Part shown: positions 55,195 through 63,563 of the stretch, piece by piece | How the letters are laid out: each line of letters starts with the position of its first letter | How positions within the stretch are numbered: position 1 is the first letter of the stretch | Assembly (NCBI RefSeq): GCF_041514305.1 | Contig: NZ_JBGMWH010000004.1 | Location: 62,001-126,000 of the forward strand | Origin: Salinarimonas chemoclinalis | GTDB taxonomy: Bacteria > Pseudomonadota > Alphaproteobacteria > Rhizobiales > Beijerinckiaceae | DNA length: 64,000 nt | Reading direction: 5' to 3' | Translations under genes and position numbers: made by a program | The notes under the pieces: model-generated | Told to the model about the DNA's origin: nothing | The model's database searches: none | What the model saw: the letters and a program-made list of their open reading frames with translations, nothing else

Positions 55195-55775
55195 GCCGAC
55201 GCCCCAGTCGTCGATACCGTCGCCTTCACCTCGGCGATGTCGTTCCACACGTCCTGGCGCACGATCTTGCCGCCCGAGAGCGCGAAGCGGTCGATGAAGC
55301 GGATGCCGGAGAAGGCCGTACCGTCCGGCCATTCGCCGGCGAGCGTCCCGAAGCAATAGACCAGCGTCTCGGTCTCGGCGGGCGCCGTGTCGAAGCGCTC
55401 GTAGGTCTTGCGCACGAAGCGGTAGCGCGGGCGGGCCCAGGCGACGAGCTCGTCGAGCGTGCGCATGCGCACGCCGCCGGGAAAGGTCATCTCGAAGCCC
55501 TCGGCCAGGCGCGCGCGGGCGGCGTCGAGTTCGCGCGCTTCCATCTCTCCGAGGAAGGCGCGCACGGTCTCGGCGGCGTCCGGCAGGACCGGGCCGGGCT
55601 GCCGACGGGTGCGGCCGCGCATGTAGCCGTCACGCGGGAGATCCTGCACGATGACCGTGACCACCTCGGGCGGAGCGTCGATCACGCTGCGCACGGCGTC
55701 GGTGAACGCACGGCCGAGGCGGCCTTTCGCGCTCTCGTCGTAGCCTTCGAGGAGCTGCACGGTGACGATGGGCAT
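55191..55775 (-). CDS. Tautomerase-SnoaL/NTF2 two-domain fusion protein
   Basis: This is a 194-residue protein. Residues 1-62 look like a 4-oxalocrotonate tautomerase subunit: MPIVTVQLLEG leaves the catalytic Pro at position 2 (Pro1 after Met removal), and EVVTVIVQDLPRDGY follows. Residues about 65-190 form a SnoaL/NTF2-like domain (VRAFLGEMEARELDAARARL, FIDRFALSGGKIV). Both halves are usually separate small proteins. It is the first gene of the leftward operon, next to an inverted repeat. It may isomerise an enol intermediate; the fused domain could form the rest of the pocket. Confidence 0.82.
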   Translation of the reverse strand: MPIVTVQLLEGYDESAKGRLGRAFTDAVRSVIDAPPEVVTVIVQDLPRDGYMRGRTRRQPGPVLPDAAETVRAFLGEMEARELDAARARLAEGFEMTFPGGVRMRTLDELVAWARPRYRFVRKTYERFDTAPAETETLVYCFGTLAGEWPDGTAFSGIRFIDRFALSGGKIVRQDVWNDIAEVKATVSTTGASA

Positions 55776-55792
55776 GACGACTCCCGCCTGCG

Positions 55793-55816
55793 ATCTGTCT
55801 CATCAGTAATACAGAT
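55793..55816. promoter_or_regulatory. Perfect inverted repeat ATCTGT-N12-ACAGAT, candidate GntR/UTRA operator
   Basis: The arms at 55793-55798 and 55811-55816 are exact complements separated by 12 bases. They lie 17 bp before the leftward operon's start codon, in an A+T-rich patch of the divergent region shared with the GntR/UTRA gene. Confidence 0.5.
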
Positions 55817-55923
55817 AGCGCGGCACGGGAAAAGACATTTTCTTGCGTTTCGTCCAGACAATTCGCTTGCATCCGGTCATCGGGCGGCTACGATCCCGGG
55901 GTTTCGCATCGTGAGGGGACGGG

Positions 55924-56727
55924 GTGAGCGACGCGTCTCGCAAACGGCCGGAAGGGGGAAAGGCGCAGCGCGTCTATTTGCTCCTGCGCGACGAGATCCT
56001 CCGCGGCGACCTCGCCGTCGGCTCGCTCCTGCCCGGCGAGCACCGCCTCGCCGAGCTCCACGACGTCTCCCGCGTCACCGTCCGCCGCGCGCTCGACGCG
56101 CTCGAGTCCGACGGGCTCGTCGCCCGCCGCGCCGGCTCGGGCACCGTGGTCCGCCGGGCGGACGGACCGTTGCAGGCGATCTCCGCCGACCTCGCGACGC
56201 TGATGCCGCAACTCGTCTCGATGGGCCTCTCCACCACCGCGCGGCTCGTCGATTACGGCTACGGCCCGGCCGGGCCCGCCGTCGCGGAAGCGCTGCGGCT
56301 CGCGCCGGACGCGCGGGTGCAGCGTGCGGTGCGCGTGCGCCTGCTCGAGGGCGCGCCCTTCTCCCATCTGACGACCCACGTGCCGGAGGCGATCGCCCGG
56401 TCCTATTCCGAGGCCGACCTCGCGACGACGCCGCTCCTGCGGCTTCTCGAGCGCTCCGGCGTCGCCATAGAGCGCGCGACGCAGGCGATCTCGGCCACGC
56501 TCGCAACGCCGGAGATCGCGGACGCGCTCGACGTCGCCGTCGGGGCGGCGCTGGTGACGCTGGTGCGCGTCGTCTACGACCGCGACGGACACGGCGTCGA
56601 GCACCTGACCGCGCTCTATCGGCCCGACCGCTTCCGCCTGGAGATGACGCTCGAGCGCATCGAGCGCGACGGCGCGCGTCTCTGGGCGCCGACGACCGGT
56701 CCGCGCGTCGCGGAGGCGGCGCAATGA
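55924..56727 (+). CDS. GntR-family (HutC/UTRA) transcriptional regulator
   Basis: This 267-residue regulator has a winged helix-turn-helix (about residues 18-85, with LLPGEHRLAELHDVSRVTVR) and a UTRA ligand-binding domain after it (to about 255). The GTG start at 55924 follows GAGGGGACGGG. The stop overlaps the LeuC-type gene start by ATGA, so the regulator is the first gene of the catabolic/transport operon. It probably controls this operon and the divergent one through the inverted repeat at 55793-55816. The ligand is unknown. Confidence 0.9.
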   Translation: MSDASRKRPEGGKAQRVYLLLRDEILRGDLAVGSLLPGEHRLAELHDVSRVTVRRALDALESDGLVARRAGSGTVVRRADGPLQAISADLATLMPQLVSMGLSTTARLVDYGYGPAGPAVAEALRLAPDARVQRAVRVRLLEGAPFSHLTTHVPEAIARSYSEADLATTPLLRLLERSGVAIERATQAISATLATPEIADALDVAVGAALVTLVRVVYDRDGHGVEHLTALYRPDRFRLEMTLERIERDGARLWAPTTGPRVAEAAQ

Positions 56728-58139
56728 CCACCCCGCGCACCCTCCTCGACAAGGTCTGGGCCGCGCACGAGATCGCCGTTCGCGACGACGGAACGTCGCT
56801 CCTCTTCATCGACCGCCACTTCGTGCACGAGGGCTCGCACCACGCCTTCCGCAAGCTCGCCGAGCGTGGGATGTCCCTGGCCGAACCGGGCCTCACCTTC
56901 GGCGTCGCGGACCACTACGTCCCGACCCGCGGTCGCGGCGCGCCGATCGCGGATGCGAGCATCGCGCGCATGGTGCGCACGCTCGACGAGAACGCCGCGC
57001 GCCACGGCTTCCGGCTATACGGCCTCGACGATTCGCGCCAGGGCATCGTCCACGTGGTGGGACCCGAGCAGGGCCTGACCCTGCCGGGCACGACGATCGT
57101 CTGCGGCGACAGCCACACCTCGACCCACGGCGCGCTCGGCGCCATCGCCTTCGGCATCGGCGCGACGGAAGTCGCGCACGTGCTCGCGACGCAGACGATC
57201 TGGCAGAAGAAACCCGCGCGGATGCGGATCGTGGTGGACGGGCGGCTCGGACCGGGCGTCGGCGCGAAGGACGTGGCGCTCGCCTGGATCGGCGAACTCG
57301 GTGCGGACGGGGCGCGCGGGCACGCGATCGAATATGCGGGCTCGGTGGTGCGCGACCTCTCGGTCGAGGGGCGGCTCACGCTCTGCAACCTCTCGATCGA
57401 AGGCGGCGGGCGCCTCGGCATGGTGGCGCCCGACGGGACGACCCTCGCCTGGCTCGCCGGCCGTCCCGAGGCTCCGACGGGGAGCGCGTTCGATCGGGCC
57501 TGCGAGGAATGGCTCGCCCTCGCGAGCGATCCGGACGCCGCGTTCGACCGCGACATCACGTTGTCGGCCGACGCCATCGCCCCGATCGTGACCTGGGGAA
57601 CGAGCCCGGAAGACGCGCTGCCGATCACCGCTAGGATTCCGGATCCCTCGCTGGCCGACGATCCCGCGCGAGCCGAGCGCATCCGCGCGGCACTCGACTA
57701 CATGGGCCTCGCGCCCGGCCGTCCTCTGGAGGGGACGCCGGTCGACCGGGTCTTCATCGGCTCGTGCACCAATTCCCGCATCGAGGATCTGCGCGCCGCC
57801 GCCGCGGTTCTCGCCGGGCGCAGAGCGAAGGTGCCGGGCATGGTCTCGCCGGGTTCGAGCCTCGTGAAAGTGCAGGCCGAAGAGGAGGGTCTCGACCGGA
57901 TCTTCGTCGAGGCCGGGCTCGACTGGGTGGCGTCGGGCTGCTCGATGTGCGTCGGCATGAACGGCGACATCGTCGCCCCGGGCGAGCGCTGCGCCTCGAC
58001 AACGAACCGGAATTTCCGCGGACGCCAGGGGCCCGGCGCGCGCACCCATCTGATGTCGCCGGCCATGGTCGCCGCAGCCGCGGTCGCGGGCACCCTCGCC
58101 GACGTGCGCCCGATGCTCGACGGGAGGCCCGTGCCGTGA
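56724..58139 (+). CDS. Aconitase-superfamily hydro-lyase large subunit (LeuC/DmdA-like)
   Basis: This 471-residue iron-sulfur hydro-lyase subunit keeps the three cluster cysteines, in FIGSCTNSR and GCSMCVGMN. CGDSHTSTHGALG and NRNFRGRQGPGARTHLMSP are typical of LeuC. It sits between a GntR gene and a TRAP transporter and away from leuB or leuA. A catabolic role such as dimethylmaleate or citraconate hydration is therefore more likely than leucine biosynthesis. It overlaps the LeuD-type gene by GTGA. Confidence 0.9.
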   Translation: MTTPRTLLDKVWAAHEIAVRDDGTSLLFIDRHFVHEGSHHAFRKLAERGMSLAEPGLTFGVADHYVPTRGRGAPIADASIARMVRTLDENAARHGFRLYGLDDSRQGIVHVVGPEQGLTLPGTTIVCGDSHTSTHGALGAIAFGIGATEVAHVLATQTIWQKKPARMRIVVDGRLGPGVGAKDVALAWIGELGADGARGHAIEYAGSVVRDLSVEGRLTLCNLSIEGGGRLGMVAPDGTTLAWLAGRPEAPTGSAFDRACEEWLALASDPDAAFDRDITLSADAIAPIVTWGTSPEDALPITARIPDPSLADDPARAERIRAALDYMGLAPGRPLEGTPVDRVFIGSCTNSRIEDLRAAAAVLAGRRAKVPGMVSPGSSLVKVQAEEEGLDRIFVEAGLDWVASGCSMCVGMNGDIVAPGERCASTTNRNFRGRQGPGARTHLMSPAMVAAAAVAGTLADVRPMLDGRPVP

Positions 58140-58735
58140 CGCCCTTCACGCGCCACGAGGGCACGGCCGTCGGCCTGCCGTTCGAAAACGTCGACACCGA
58201 CCAGATCATTCCCGCGCGCTTCATGGCGACGCCGCGCTCGGAAGGCTACGGCCGCTTCCTGCTGCACGACCTGCGCCACGACGAGGCCGGCGCGGCGCGC
58301 CCCGACTTCCCGCTGAACCGCGCGGATGCCGCGGGCGCGAGCGTGCTCGTCGCGCGGCGCAATTTCGGCGGCGGCTCCTCGCGCGAGGCGGCGGTCTACG
58401 CGCTCGTCGACGCCGGTATCCGCGCGGTGCTGGCGCCGAGCTTCGGCGACATCTTCTGCGGCAACGCCGTCGCCAACGGCCTCCTGCCTGCGCGGCTCGA
58501 CCCGGATGCGATCGAGGCGCTCCTCGCCATGGCCCCCTGCCCCGTCGTCGTCGATCTCGACGCGACGACGGTGGAGGCCGGGGGGCGGCGTTTCGGCTTC
58601 GAGATCGACCCGGTCTTCCGCGTGAAGCTGTCGAACGGCTGGGACGACATCGACCTCACCGCCTCCTGGGGCGAGCGCATCGCGGCTTTCACCGCCGAGC
58701 GTCGCGCGCGGGCGCCCTGGCTGTGGCGTACGTGA
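58136..58735 (+). CDS. Aconitase-superfamily hydro-lyase small subunit (LeuD/DmdB-like)
   Basis: This 199-residue swivel-domain subunit has FENVDTDQIIPARFM, RNFGGGSSREAA and PSFGDIFCGNAVANGLLPA, all LeuD family markers that form the substrate pocket with the large subunit. The GTG start overlaps the large-subunit stop by four bases. The gene is followed after 91 bp by the TRAP transporter genes, suggesting one catabolic operon. The alpha-side substrate specificity loop cannot be interpreted reliably by eye. Confidence 0.9.
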   Translation: MTPFTRHEGTAVGLPFENVDTDQIIPARFMATPRSEGYGRFLLHDLRHDEAGAARPDFPLNRADAAGASVLVARRNFGGGSSREAAVYALVDAGIRAVLAPSFGDIFCGNAVANGLLPARLDPDAIEALLAMAPCPVVVDLDATTVEAGGRRFGFEIDPVFRVKLSNGWDDIDLTASWGERIAAFTAERRARAPWLWRT

Positions 58736-58826
58736 GGCCTACGCATTCCCGGGCGGCGGGAGCCGCACCGCTCGGGCACGACGGGGGCGCTCGACGTCCC
58801 GCACCGAAAGAAGAGGGGAACCCGCC

Positions 58827-59846
58827 ATGAAGTCCATTCTCGCCACCGTCTCCATCGCGGCGCTGGCCGCATCGACCCTCGCGGCGCAGGCCGAGGACCG
58901 GCTCACCGCCGTCCACGCCTTCCCGACCACGCTGATCTACACCCAGAGCTTCCTCGAGTTCGTGGAGAAGGTGAACGAGCGCGGCGAAGGCGTGATCCAC
59001 ATCGACGTCCGCGGCGGTCCCGAGGCGATCGGCATGTTCCAGCAGGCCGACGCCGTGCGCGACGGCATCGTCGACATGGCCTACACGCCGGGCTCGTTCT
59101 ACGGCGGCGCGCTGCCGGAGAAGGACGCGCTGGTGGCCTCCAACATCACGGCCATCGAGGCGCGCGAGAACGGCGGCATCGATCTCATCAACGAGATCCA
59201 CCAGGAGAAGATGGGCGTCTACTATCTCGGCTGGTTCGACTCGGGCGTGAGCTATAATCTCTGGATGGTCGACGAGCCCGAGTTCACCGCCGACGGCAAG
59301 CTCGACCTCACCGACGTGCGCCTGCGCGGCAATGCCGTCTACAACGCCTTCTTCACCAACTACCTCGGCGCGCAGGTCATCGACCTGCCGACGACGGAAG
59401 TCTATTCCGCGCTCGAGCGCGGCGTCGTCAATGCGTCCGGTTGGACGCAGATCGGCCTCGTCGACCTCAAGTGGGACGAGTTCGTGAAGTATCGCGTCGC
59501 GCCCTCGTTCTTCTCGACCGACCTCGGCGTGATCGTGAACCTCGAATCCTGGAACGCTCTCTCGGAGGAGTCCAAGGCGCTCCTCCAGGAAGTGGCGATC
59601 GAGCACGAGCGCGCGTCCGTCGAGGCGCTGCGCCAGCGCCGCGACGAGGAGTTCGCGACGCTCGCCGAGCGCGGCATGACGGAAGTCTCGCTCGAAGGCG
59701 AGGCCGCGGCCGAGTACCTGGAGGCGGCGCGCGAGGAGACCTGGGGGCGCATGCGCACCCAGATGGAAGGGCACCCGATGGGCCTCCAGCACTACGACGC
59801 GCTGATCGGCCTGTTCTACGATCTCGAGAAGGCCGCCGCGCAGTGA
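58827..59846 (+). CDS. TRAP transporter periplasmic substrate-binding protein (DctP-like)
   Basis: This 339-residue periplasmic protein has a signal peptide (MKSILATVSIAALAAS, cleavage near AAQA-ED). The TRAP fold includes GGPEAIGMFQQADAVRDGIVDM, VRLRGNAVYNAFFTNYLGA and a specificity region with LPTTEVYSALERGVVNA. An Arg in the VRLRG region commonly binds the ligand carboxylate, which fits import of an organic acid. The gene has AAGAGGGGAAC before its start. It heads the P-Q-M transporter set in the LeuC/LeuD operon. Confidence 0.92.
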   Translation: MKSILATVSIAALAASTLAAQAEDRLTAVHAFPTTLIYTQSFLEFVEKVNERGEGVIHIDVRGGPEAIGMFQQADAVRDGIVDMAYTPGSFYGGALPEKDALVASNITAIEARENGGIDLINEIHQEKMGVYYLGWFDSGVSYNLWMVDEPEFTADGKLDLTDVRLRGNAVYNAFFTNYLGAQVIDLPTTEVYSALERGVVNASGWTQIGLVDLKWDEFVKYRVAPSFFSTDLGVIVNLESWNALSEESKALLQEVAIEHERASVEALRQRRDEEFATLAERGMTEVSLEGEAAAEYLEAAREETWGRMRTQMEGHPMGLQHYDALIGLFYDLEKAAAQ

Positions 59847-59916
59847 CGCCTCCCCGCCCCCGCGCCGCGAGCCGGCGTGGGGGCACCCGCTCGCCGCGCC
59901 CGCCCGAGGGACCTCG

Positions 59917-60423
59917 ATGCGCCTCCTCATCCGCCTCTACGACGGCATCGTCGACCTGATGGCGCTCGTCGCCGCGATCATGCTCGTCTGGCTGATGGTG
60001 GCGATCGTCGTCTCGGTCGGCATGCGCAATGCCGGCATTCAGCCCTTCGCCTGGCTGTTCACCTCGACCGAATACGCGCTCCTCTACATGACGATGCTGG
60101 GCGCGCCCTGGCTGGTGCGCCGGCGCGGCCACGTCCACATCGAGCTCCTCACCGCCGCGCTTCCCGAGGGCGTGCGCCGCATCGTCAGCCGCGGCATCGC
60201 CGCCGCCTGCGTCGCGATTTGCGCCTACCTGGCGCTGAAGGGGTTCGAGCTCGTCCAGACCAACCTCGCGCGCAACGATTTCGACGTGCGCGCCTATTTC
60301 TTCCCCCGCTGGCTCCTGACGATCGCCTTCCCCGTCGGCTTCGGGCTGATGGCGATCGAGTTCTCGCGCTTCGTCTTCGGGCGCGAATTGATGCATTCGG
60401 GCGAGGCGGGGATCCACGAATGA
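59917..60423 (+). CDS. TRAP transporter small membrane subunit (DctQ-like)
   Basis: This 168-residue membrane protein has four predicted hydrophobic helices and the DctQ signature LYMTMLGAPWLVRRRGHVHIE. It partners the large subunit in sodium-driven uptake of the DctP-delivered substrate. Its stop overlaps the DctM start by four bases (ATGA). It lies 70 bp after the binding-protein gene. Confidence 0.92.
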   Translation: MRLLIRLYDGIVDLMALVAAIMLVWLMVAIVVSVGMRNAGIQPFAWLFTSTEYALLYMTMLGAPWLVRRRGHVHIELLTAALPEGVRRIVSRGIAAACVAICAYLALKGFELVQTNLARNDFDVRAYFFPRWLLTIAFPVGFGLMAIEFSRFVFGRELMHSGEAGIHE

Positions 60424-61730
60424 GCGAATGGTACGAGGCGCTGGCGCTCCTGCTCGGCACCATCATGGTGCTGATGGCGCTCGGCATGCCGGTCGCGATC
60501 GCCTTCCTGGCGGCGAACATCCTGGGCGCCTTCGTCTTCATGGGCGGCGAGCGCGGCGTGACGCAGCTTCTCAACAACGGGCTCGGCGCGCTCACGAGCT
60601 ACGCGCTGGTACCGATCCCGCTCTTCCTCCTGATGGGCGAGATCTTCTTCCATACCGGGCTCGGCGCGCGCATGTTCAACGCGATCGACCGCCTGCTCGG
60701 CCGCCTGCCGGGCCGCTTGTCCTACGTCACCGTCCTCGGCGGCACCGGCTTCGCGACGCTGTCGGGCTCCTCGATGGGATCGACGGCGCTCCTCGGCTCG
60801 CTGATGGTCCCGGAGATGAACGAGCGGGGCTACAAGAAGCACATGTCGCTCGGGCCGATCCTCGGCACCGGCGGCCTCGCCATCATCATCCCGCCCTCGG
60901 CGCTCGCCGTTCTGCTGGCGACGCTCGCCAAGGTCGATATCACGGCGCTCCTCATCGCGGGGATCATCCCCGGGCTGATCCTGGCGGCGTTCTATCTGGC
61001 GACGATCTGGCTGCAGACCCGCATCGACCCCACGGCCGCCCCCGCCTATTCGGTCGAGGAGATCCCATTCCCGAAGAAGTTGAAGCTTCTGGTCCGCGAC
61101 GTCGTGCCCATGGTCGGGCTCATGGCGGTCATCATCATGATGATGCTCGGCGGCATCGCCACGCCCTCCGAGGCCGCGGCGTTCGGCGCGCTCGGCGTGC
61201 TCGTCCTCGCCGCGATCTTCCGCTCGCTGTCGATCCGCGCGATGATCAAGTCCGTCACCGGTGCGCTGAAGGTGACGCTGATGGCTTATCTGATCGTCTT
61301 CGGCTCCGCGACCTTCAGCCAGCTCCTCGCCTTCTCGGGCGCCTCCAGCGGGCTGATCCGCTGGGCGACGGGCTTCGAGCTCGAGCCGATCGTCATGCTG
61401 CTCGTGATGTTCGGCGTGCTGCTCGTCCTGGGCATGTTCATGGAGCAGATCTCGATCATCCTGCTCACCGTGCCGGTGTTCTTCCCCCTCGCCCAGGAGC
61501 TCGGCTTCGACCTCGTCTGGTTCGCGCTGATCGTGCTCTTGTCGCTCGAGATCAGCTTCACGACACCACCTTTCGGGCTGCTGCTCTTCGTGATGAAGGG
61601 CGTCGCGCCGCCCGGGACCACGATGCGCGACATCTATCTCGCGGCGATCCCGTTCATCCTCTGCTCCCTCCTGCTCGTCGCGCTGCTGGTGATGTTTCCA
61701 CCTCTCGCGCTGTGGCTTCCGGGCTCGTGA
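60420..61730 (+). CDS. TRAP transporter large membrane subunit (DctM-like)
   Basis: This 436-residue permease has about 12 hydrophobic helices. Family segments include GGTGFATLSGSSMGSTALLGS, PEMNERGYKKHMSLGPILG, IIPPSALAVLLA and the C-terminal ISFTTPPFGLLLFVMKG. It carries the transport channel of the tripartite system. It is the last gene of the operon; no clear terminator is seen before the tRNA-like relic. The substrate is presumably the acid processed by the LeuC/LeuD-type enzyme. Confidence 0.93.
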   Translation: MSEWYEALALLLGTIMVLMALGMPVAIAFLAANILGAFVFMGGERGVTQLLNNGLGALTSYALVPIPLFLLMGEIFFHTGLGARMFNAIDRLLGRLPGRLSYVTVLGGTGFATLSGSSMGSTALLGSLMVPEMNERGYKKHMSLGPILGTGGLAIIIPPSALAVLLATLAKVDITALLIAGIIPGLILAAFYLATIWLQTRIDPTAAPAYSVEEIPFPKKLKLLVRDVVPMVGLMAVIIMMMLGGIATPSEAAAFGALGVLVLAAIFRSLSIRAMIKSVTGALKVTLMAYLIVFGSATFSQLLAFSGASSGLIRWATGFELEPIVMLLVMFGVLLVLGMFMEQISIILLTVPVFFPLAQELGFDLVWFALIVLLSLEISFTTPPFGLLLFVMKGVAPPGTTMRDIYLAAIPFILCSLLLVALLVMFPPLALWLPGS

Positions 61731-61888
61731 GGCGCCACGCGCGCTACAACTTCCGCGCGCGCCGCGCCGATCGATGGGCTCTCGCCCCGGAAGGCGAAAC
61801 GCCGGACGGTGGCGGCGCCGTGGCGGGGCGGGACAGGCCCACCCCGGAAGCTCGGGATGCTCGACGGCTCGACGCCTAGCGAAGGCTA

Positions 61889-61934
61889 TCGGCTCGAGCC
61901 GAATGTCGTCGGTGCGATCCGATCGCCCGCCCCA
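61889..61934 (+). pseudogene. Degenerate tRNA-Gly(CCC) 3'-half relic (possible att site)
   Basis: Bases 61898-61934 match the last 38 bases of the intact tRNA-Gly(CCC), from the 3' anticodon stem through CCA, with three substitutions and one missing base. The anticodon stem is retained as TCGGC/GCCGA with compensatory changes, but the loop is only four bases and has no anticodon. The 5' acceptor strand is missing, so it cannot be a working tRNA. It has the same orientation as the intact gene about 41 kb away. Confidence 0.75.
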
Positions 61935-62012
61935 CTCCGAGTCGTTGCCGGACATGACGGCGAGCCTGTCGGCCCGCGCGCGTCGCGAGGCCTCGCGCGG
62001 TCGCCGCGTCCG

Positions 62013-63563
62013 TCACGGTCCTCCGGCGCGCCCGGCGATCGCCCCTGGAGGCGGGGGCGCCGTGACGATCGCGGTCAGGTCCGGGCGCGGGATCGCGAGC
62101 ACGGCGGGGTCCGGCCGCGGGCGCCCGAGGTCCTCCATCGTGGCGAGCGTCTCCTCCAGCGCCTGCGCCGCGTCGAGGAGTGCCAGGTCCCCGCGCACGC
62201 GGCCGACGAGCTGGAGGCCGAAGGGCATGCCGCGAGGGTCGCGACCGCAGGGGATCGCGACGGCGGGATTGGTGACGAGCGTGACATAGTAGGTCGGCGC
62301 AAGCCAGTGGTAGTAATTTCGCAGGCGCGTGCCCTCGAGCTCCTCGAGGTAGAGCCGCGTCCACGGGAAGGGCGAGACCGGCGTGACCGGGGCGATCAGG
62401 AGGTCGTAGTCGCGATAGACCTCCTGGAAGCGGCGGAACAGCCGCGTCTGGTCGGCGTGGGCGCGCGCGACGTCGGCGAGGCCGAGCCCGGCGCCCATCT
62501 CGTAGTTCGCGCGTACGTTGGGGCCGAGGCTGTCGGGATCGGCGCGATGGGCCTCCGCGTGACGGGCGACGAAGGAAAGCGCGCGCATCACGTCGAAGAC
62601 CGCGTCGGCGCCGGAGAAATCGAGCGCGATCTCGTCGCAGGCGGCGAAGAGCGGCGCGAGCCGCGCCATGCGCGCGCGCAGCGTCTCGGCGATCTCCCGG
62701 CTCATGGGAACCCGGCCGGCATCGGGAACGCGCCCGGCATCGGCCGCCCCGCCGAAATCGGTCGTCCAGGCGACGCGCAGGCGCGCGAGGTCGACGGGGC
62801 GGGCGCGCCGCGCCGCGTCGGCATCGAGCGGGAAGGCAAGCGGATCGCGCGGGTCGACACCGACCTGCGCGGCGAGGAGGAGCCGCGTGTCCTCCACCGT
62901 GCGGGCCATCGGCCCGACCACGGAGAGCGGCGACCAGCCGAGCTGGCGCGTCTCCATCGACACGAGGCCCGGCGAGGGCCTGAAGCCGACGACGCCGCAC
63001 AGGGCCGCGGGGATGCGCAGGGAGCCACCCATGTCCGAGCCCGTGCACAGGGGCAGCATGTCGGTCGCCAGCGCCGCCGCCGAGCCGCCGGAGGAGCCGC
63101 CGGCGTTGAGGCTCGGATCGAACGGGTTGCCGGTCGCGCCGAACACGGCGTTGCGAGTGTTGGCGCCGGCTCCGAACTCGGGTGTGTTCGTCTTGGCGAC
63201 GACGATGCCGCCGGCGGCGCGCACGTTGGCGACGCTGCCGTCGTCCGCCTCGGGGATACGGTCGCGGTGGAGCGGCGAGCCGTGGGTCGTCAGCAGGCCG
63301 GCCGTCTCCTCCAGGTCCTTGATGCCGACGGGCAGCCCGTGCAACGGGCCCAGCGGCTCGCCCCTCAGGACCGCCGCCTCCGCGGCACGCGCCTCGGCGC
63401 GGGCGCGCTCGTAGCCCCGGGCCGCGATGGCGTTGACTGCCGGGTTCACCGCCTCGATGCGCGCGATCACGTCCTCGAGCAGCGCGACGGGAGAGATCTC
63501 CTTGCGCCCGATCAGACGCCGCAGCGCGACGGCGGAAAGCGCGGTGAGCGAAGATGTCGGCAT
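62013..63563 (-). CDS. Amidase signature-family hydrolase
   Basis: This 516-residue amidase has the Ser-cisSer-Lys triad region complete: Lys in LPVGIKD, then GGSSGGSAAALATDMLP and TGSDMGGSLRIPA. Length and layout match bacterial amidases that hydrolyse amides of carboxylic acids, including GatA paralogs; no gatB or gatC lies nearby. Residues about 272-283 contain a short duplication (AGRVP twice). The start MPTSSLTALS at 63563 matches the family; the longer open frame upstream is low-complexity. It converges on the TRAP operon beyond the tRNA relic. Confidence 0.9.
   Translation of the reverse strand: MPTSSLTALSAVALRRLIGRKEISPVALLEDVIARIEAVNPAVNAIAARGYERARAEARAAEAAVLRGEPLGPLHGLPVGIKDLEETAGLLTTHGSPLHRDRIPEADDGSVANVRAAGGIVVAKTNTPEFGAGANTRNAVFGATGNPFDPSLNAGGSSGGSAAALATDMLPLCTGSDMGGSLRIPAALCGVVGFRPSPGLVSMETRQLGWSPLSVVGPMARTVEDTRLLLAAQVGVDPRDPLAFPLDADAARRARPVDLARLRVAWTTDFGGAADAGRVPDAGRVPMSREIAETLRARMARLAPLFAACDEIALDFSGADAVFDVMRALSFVARHAEAHRADPDSLGPNVRANYEMGAGLGLADVARAHADQTRLFRRFQEVYRDYDLLIAPVTPVSPFPWTRLYLEELEGTRLRNYYHWLAPTYYVTLVTNPAVAIPCGRDPRGMPFGLQLVGRVRGDLALLDAAQALEETLATMEDLGRPRPDPAVLAIPRPDLTAIVTAPPPPGAIAGRAGGP

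Larger units (their letters stand above)
20681..61934. other. Candidate tRNA-Gly-associated genomic island (bounds are a tRNA 3'-end direct repeat)
   Basis: The 3' half of tRNA-Gly(CCC) at 20681-20718 is repeated in the same orientation at 61898-61934, with three substitutions and one deleted base. A tRNA 3'-end direct repeat is what integration of a genomic island leaves behind. The enclosed 41 kb is all accessory-type content: sugar catabolism, PKS/NRPS, hydantoinase-type operon and TRAP transporter. Against this, no integrase, transposase or excisionase is visible and GC content is like the flanks. If it is an island it is old and has lost its mobility genes, or the repeat is an unrelated tRNA duplicate. 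Confidence 0.35.

Noticed and set aside
56724..58735. LeuC/LeuD as leucine biosynthesis genes
   Set aside because: There is no leuA or leuB. The genes are coupled to a GntR regulator and a TRAP transporter, which points to catabolism.
61889..61934. A second functional tRNA-Gly
   Set aside because: The loop is four bases with no anticodon, and the 5' acceptor and D-arm sequences are missing.
20644..61934. A still-mobile element
   Set aside because: No integrase, transposase, excisionase, phage or conjugation gene was found. At most an old island remnant is supported.
62013..63563. GatA subunit of the tRNA amidotransferase
   Set aside because: There is no gatB or gatC neighbour, and the C-terminal half resembles general amidases.
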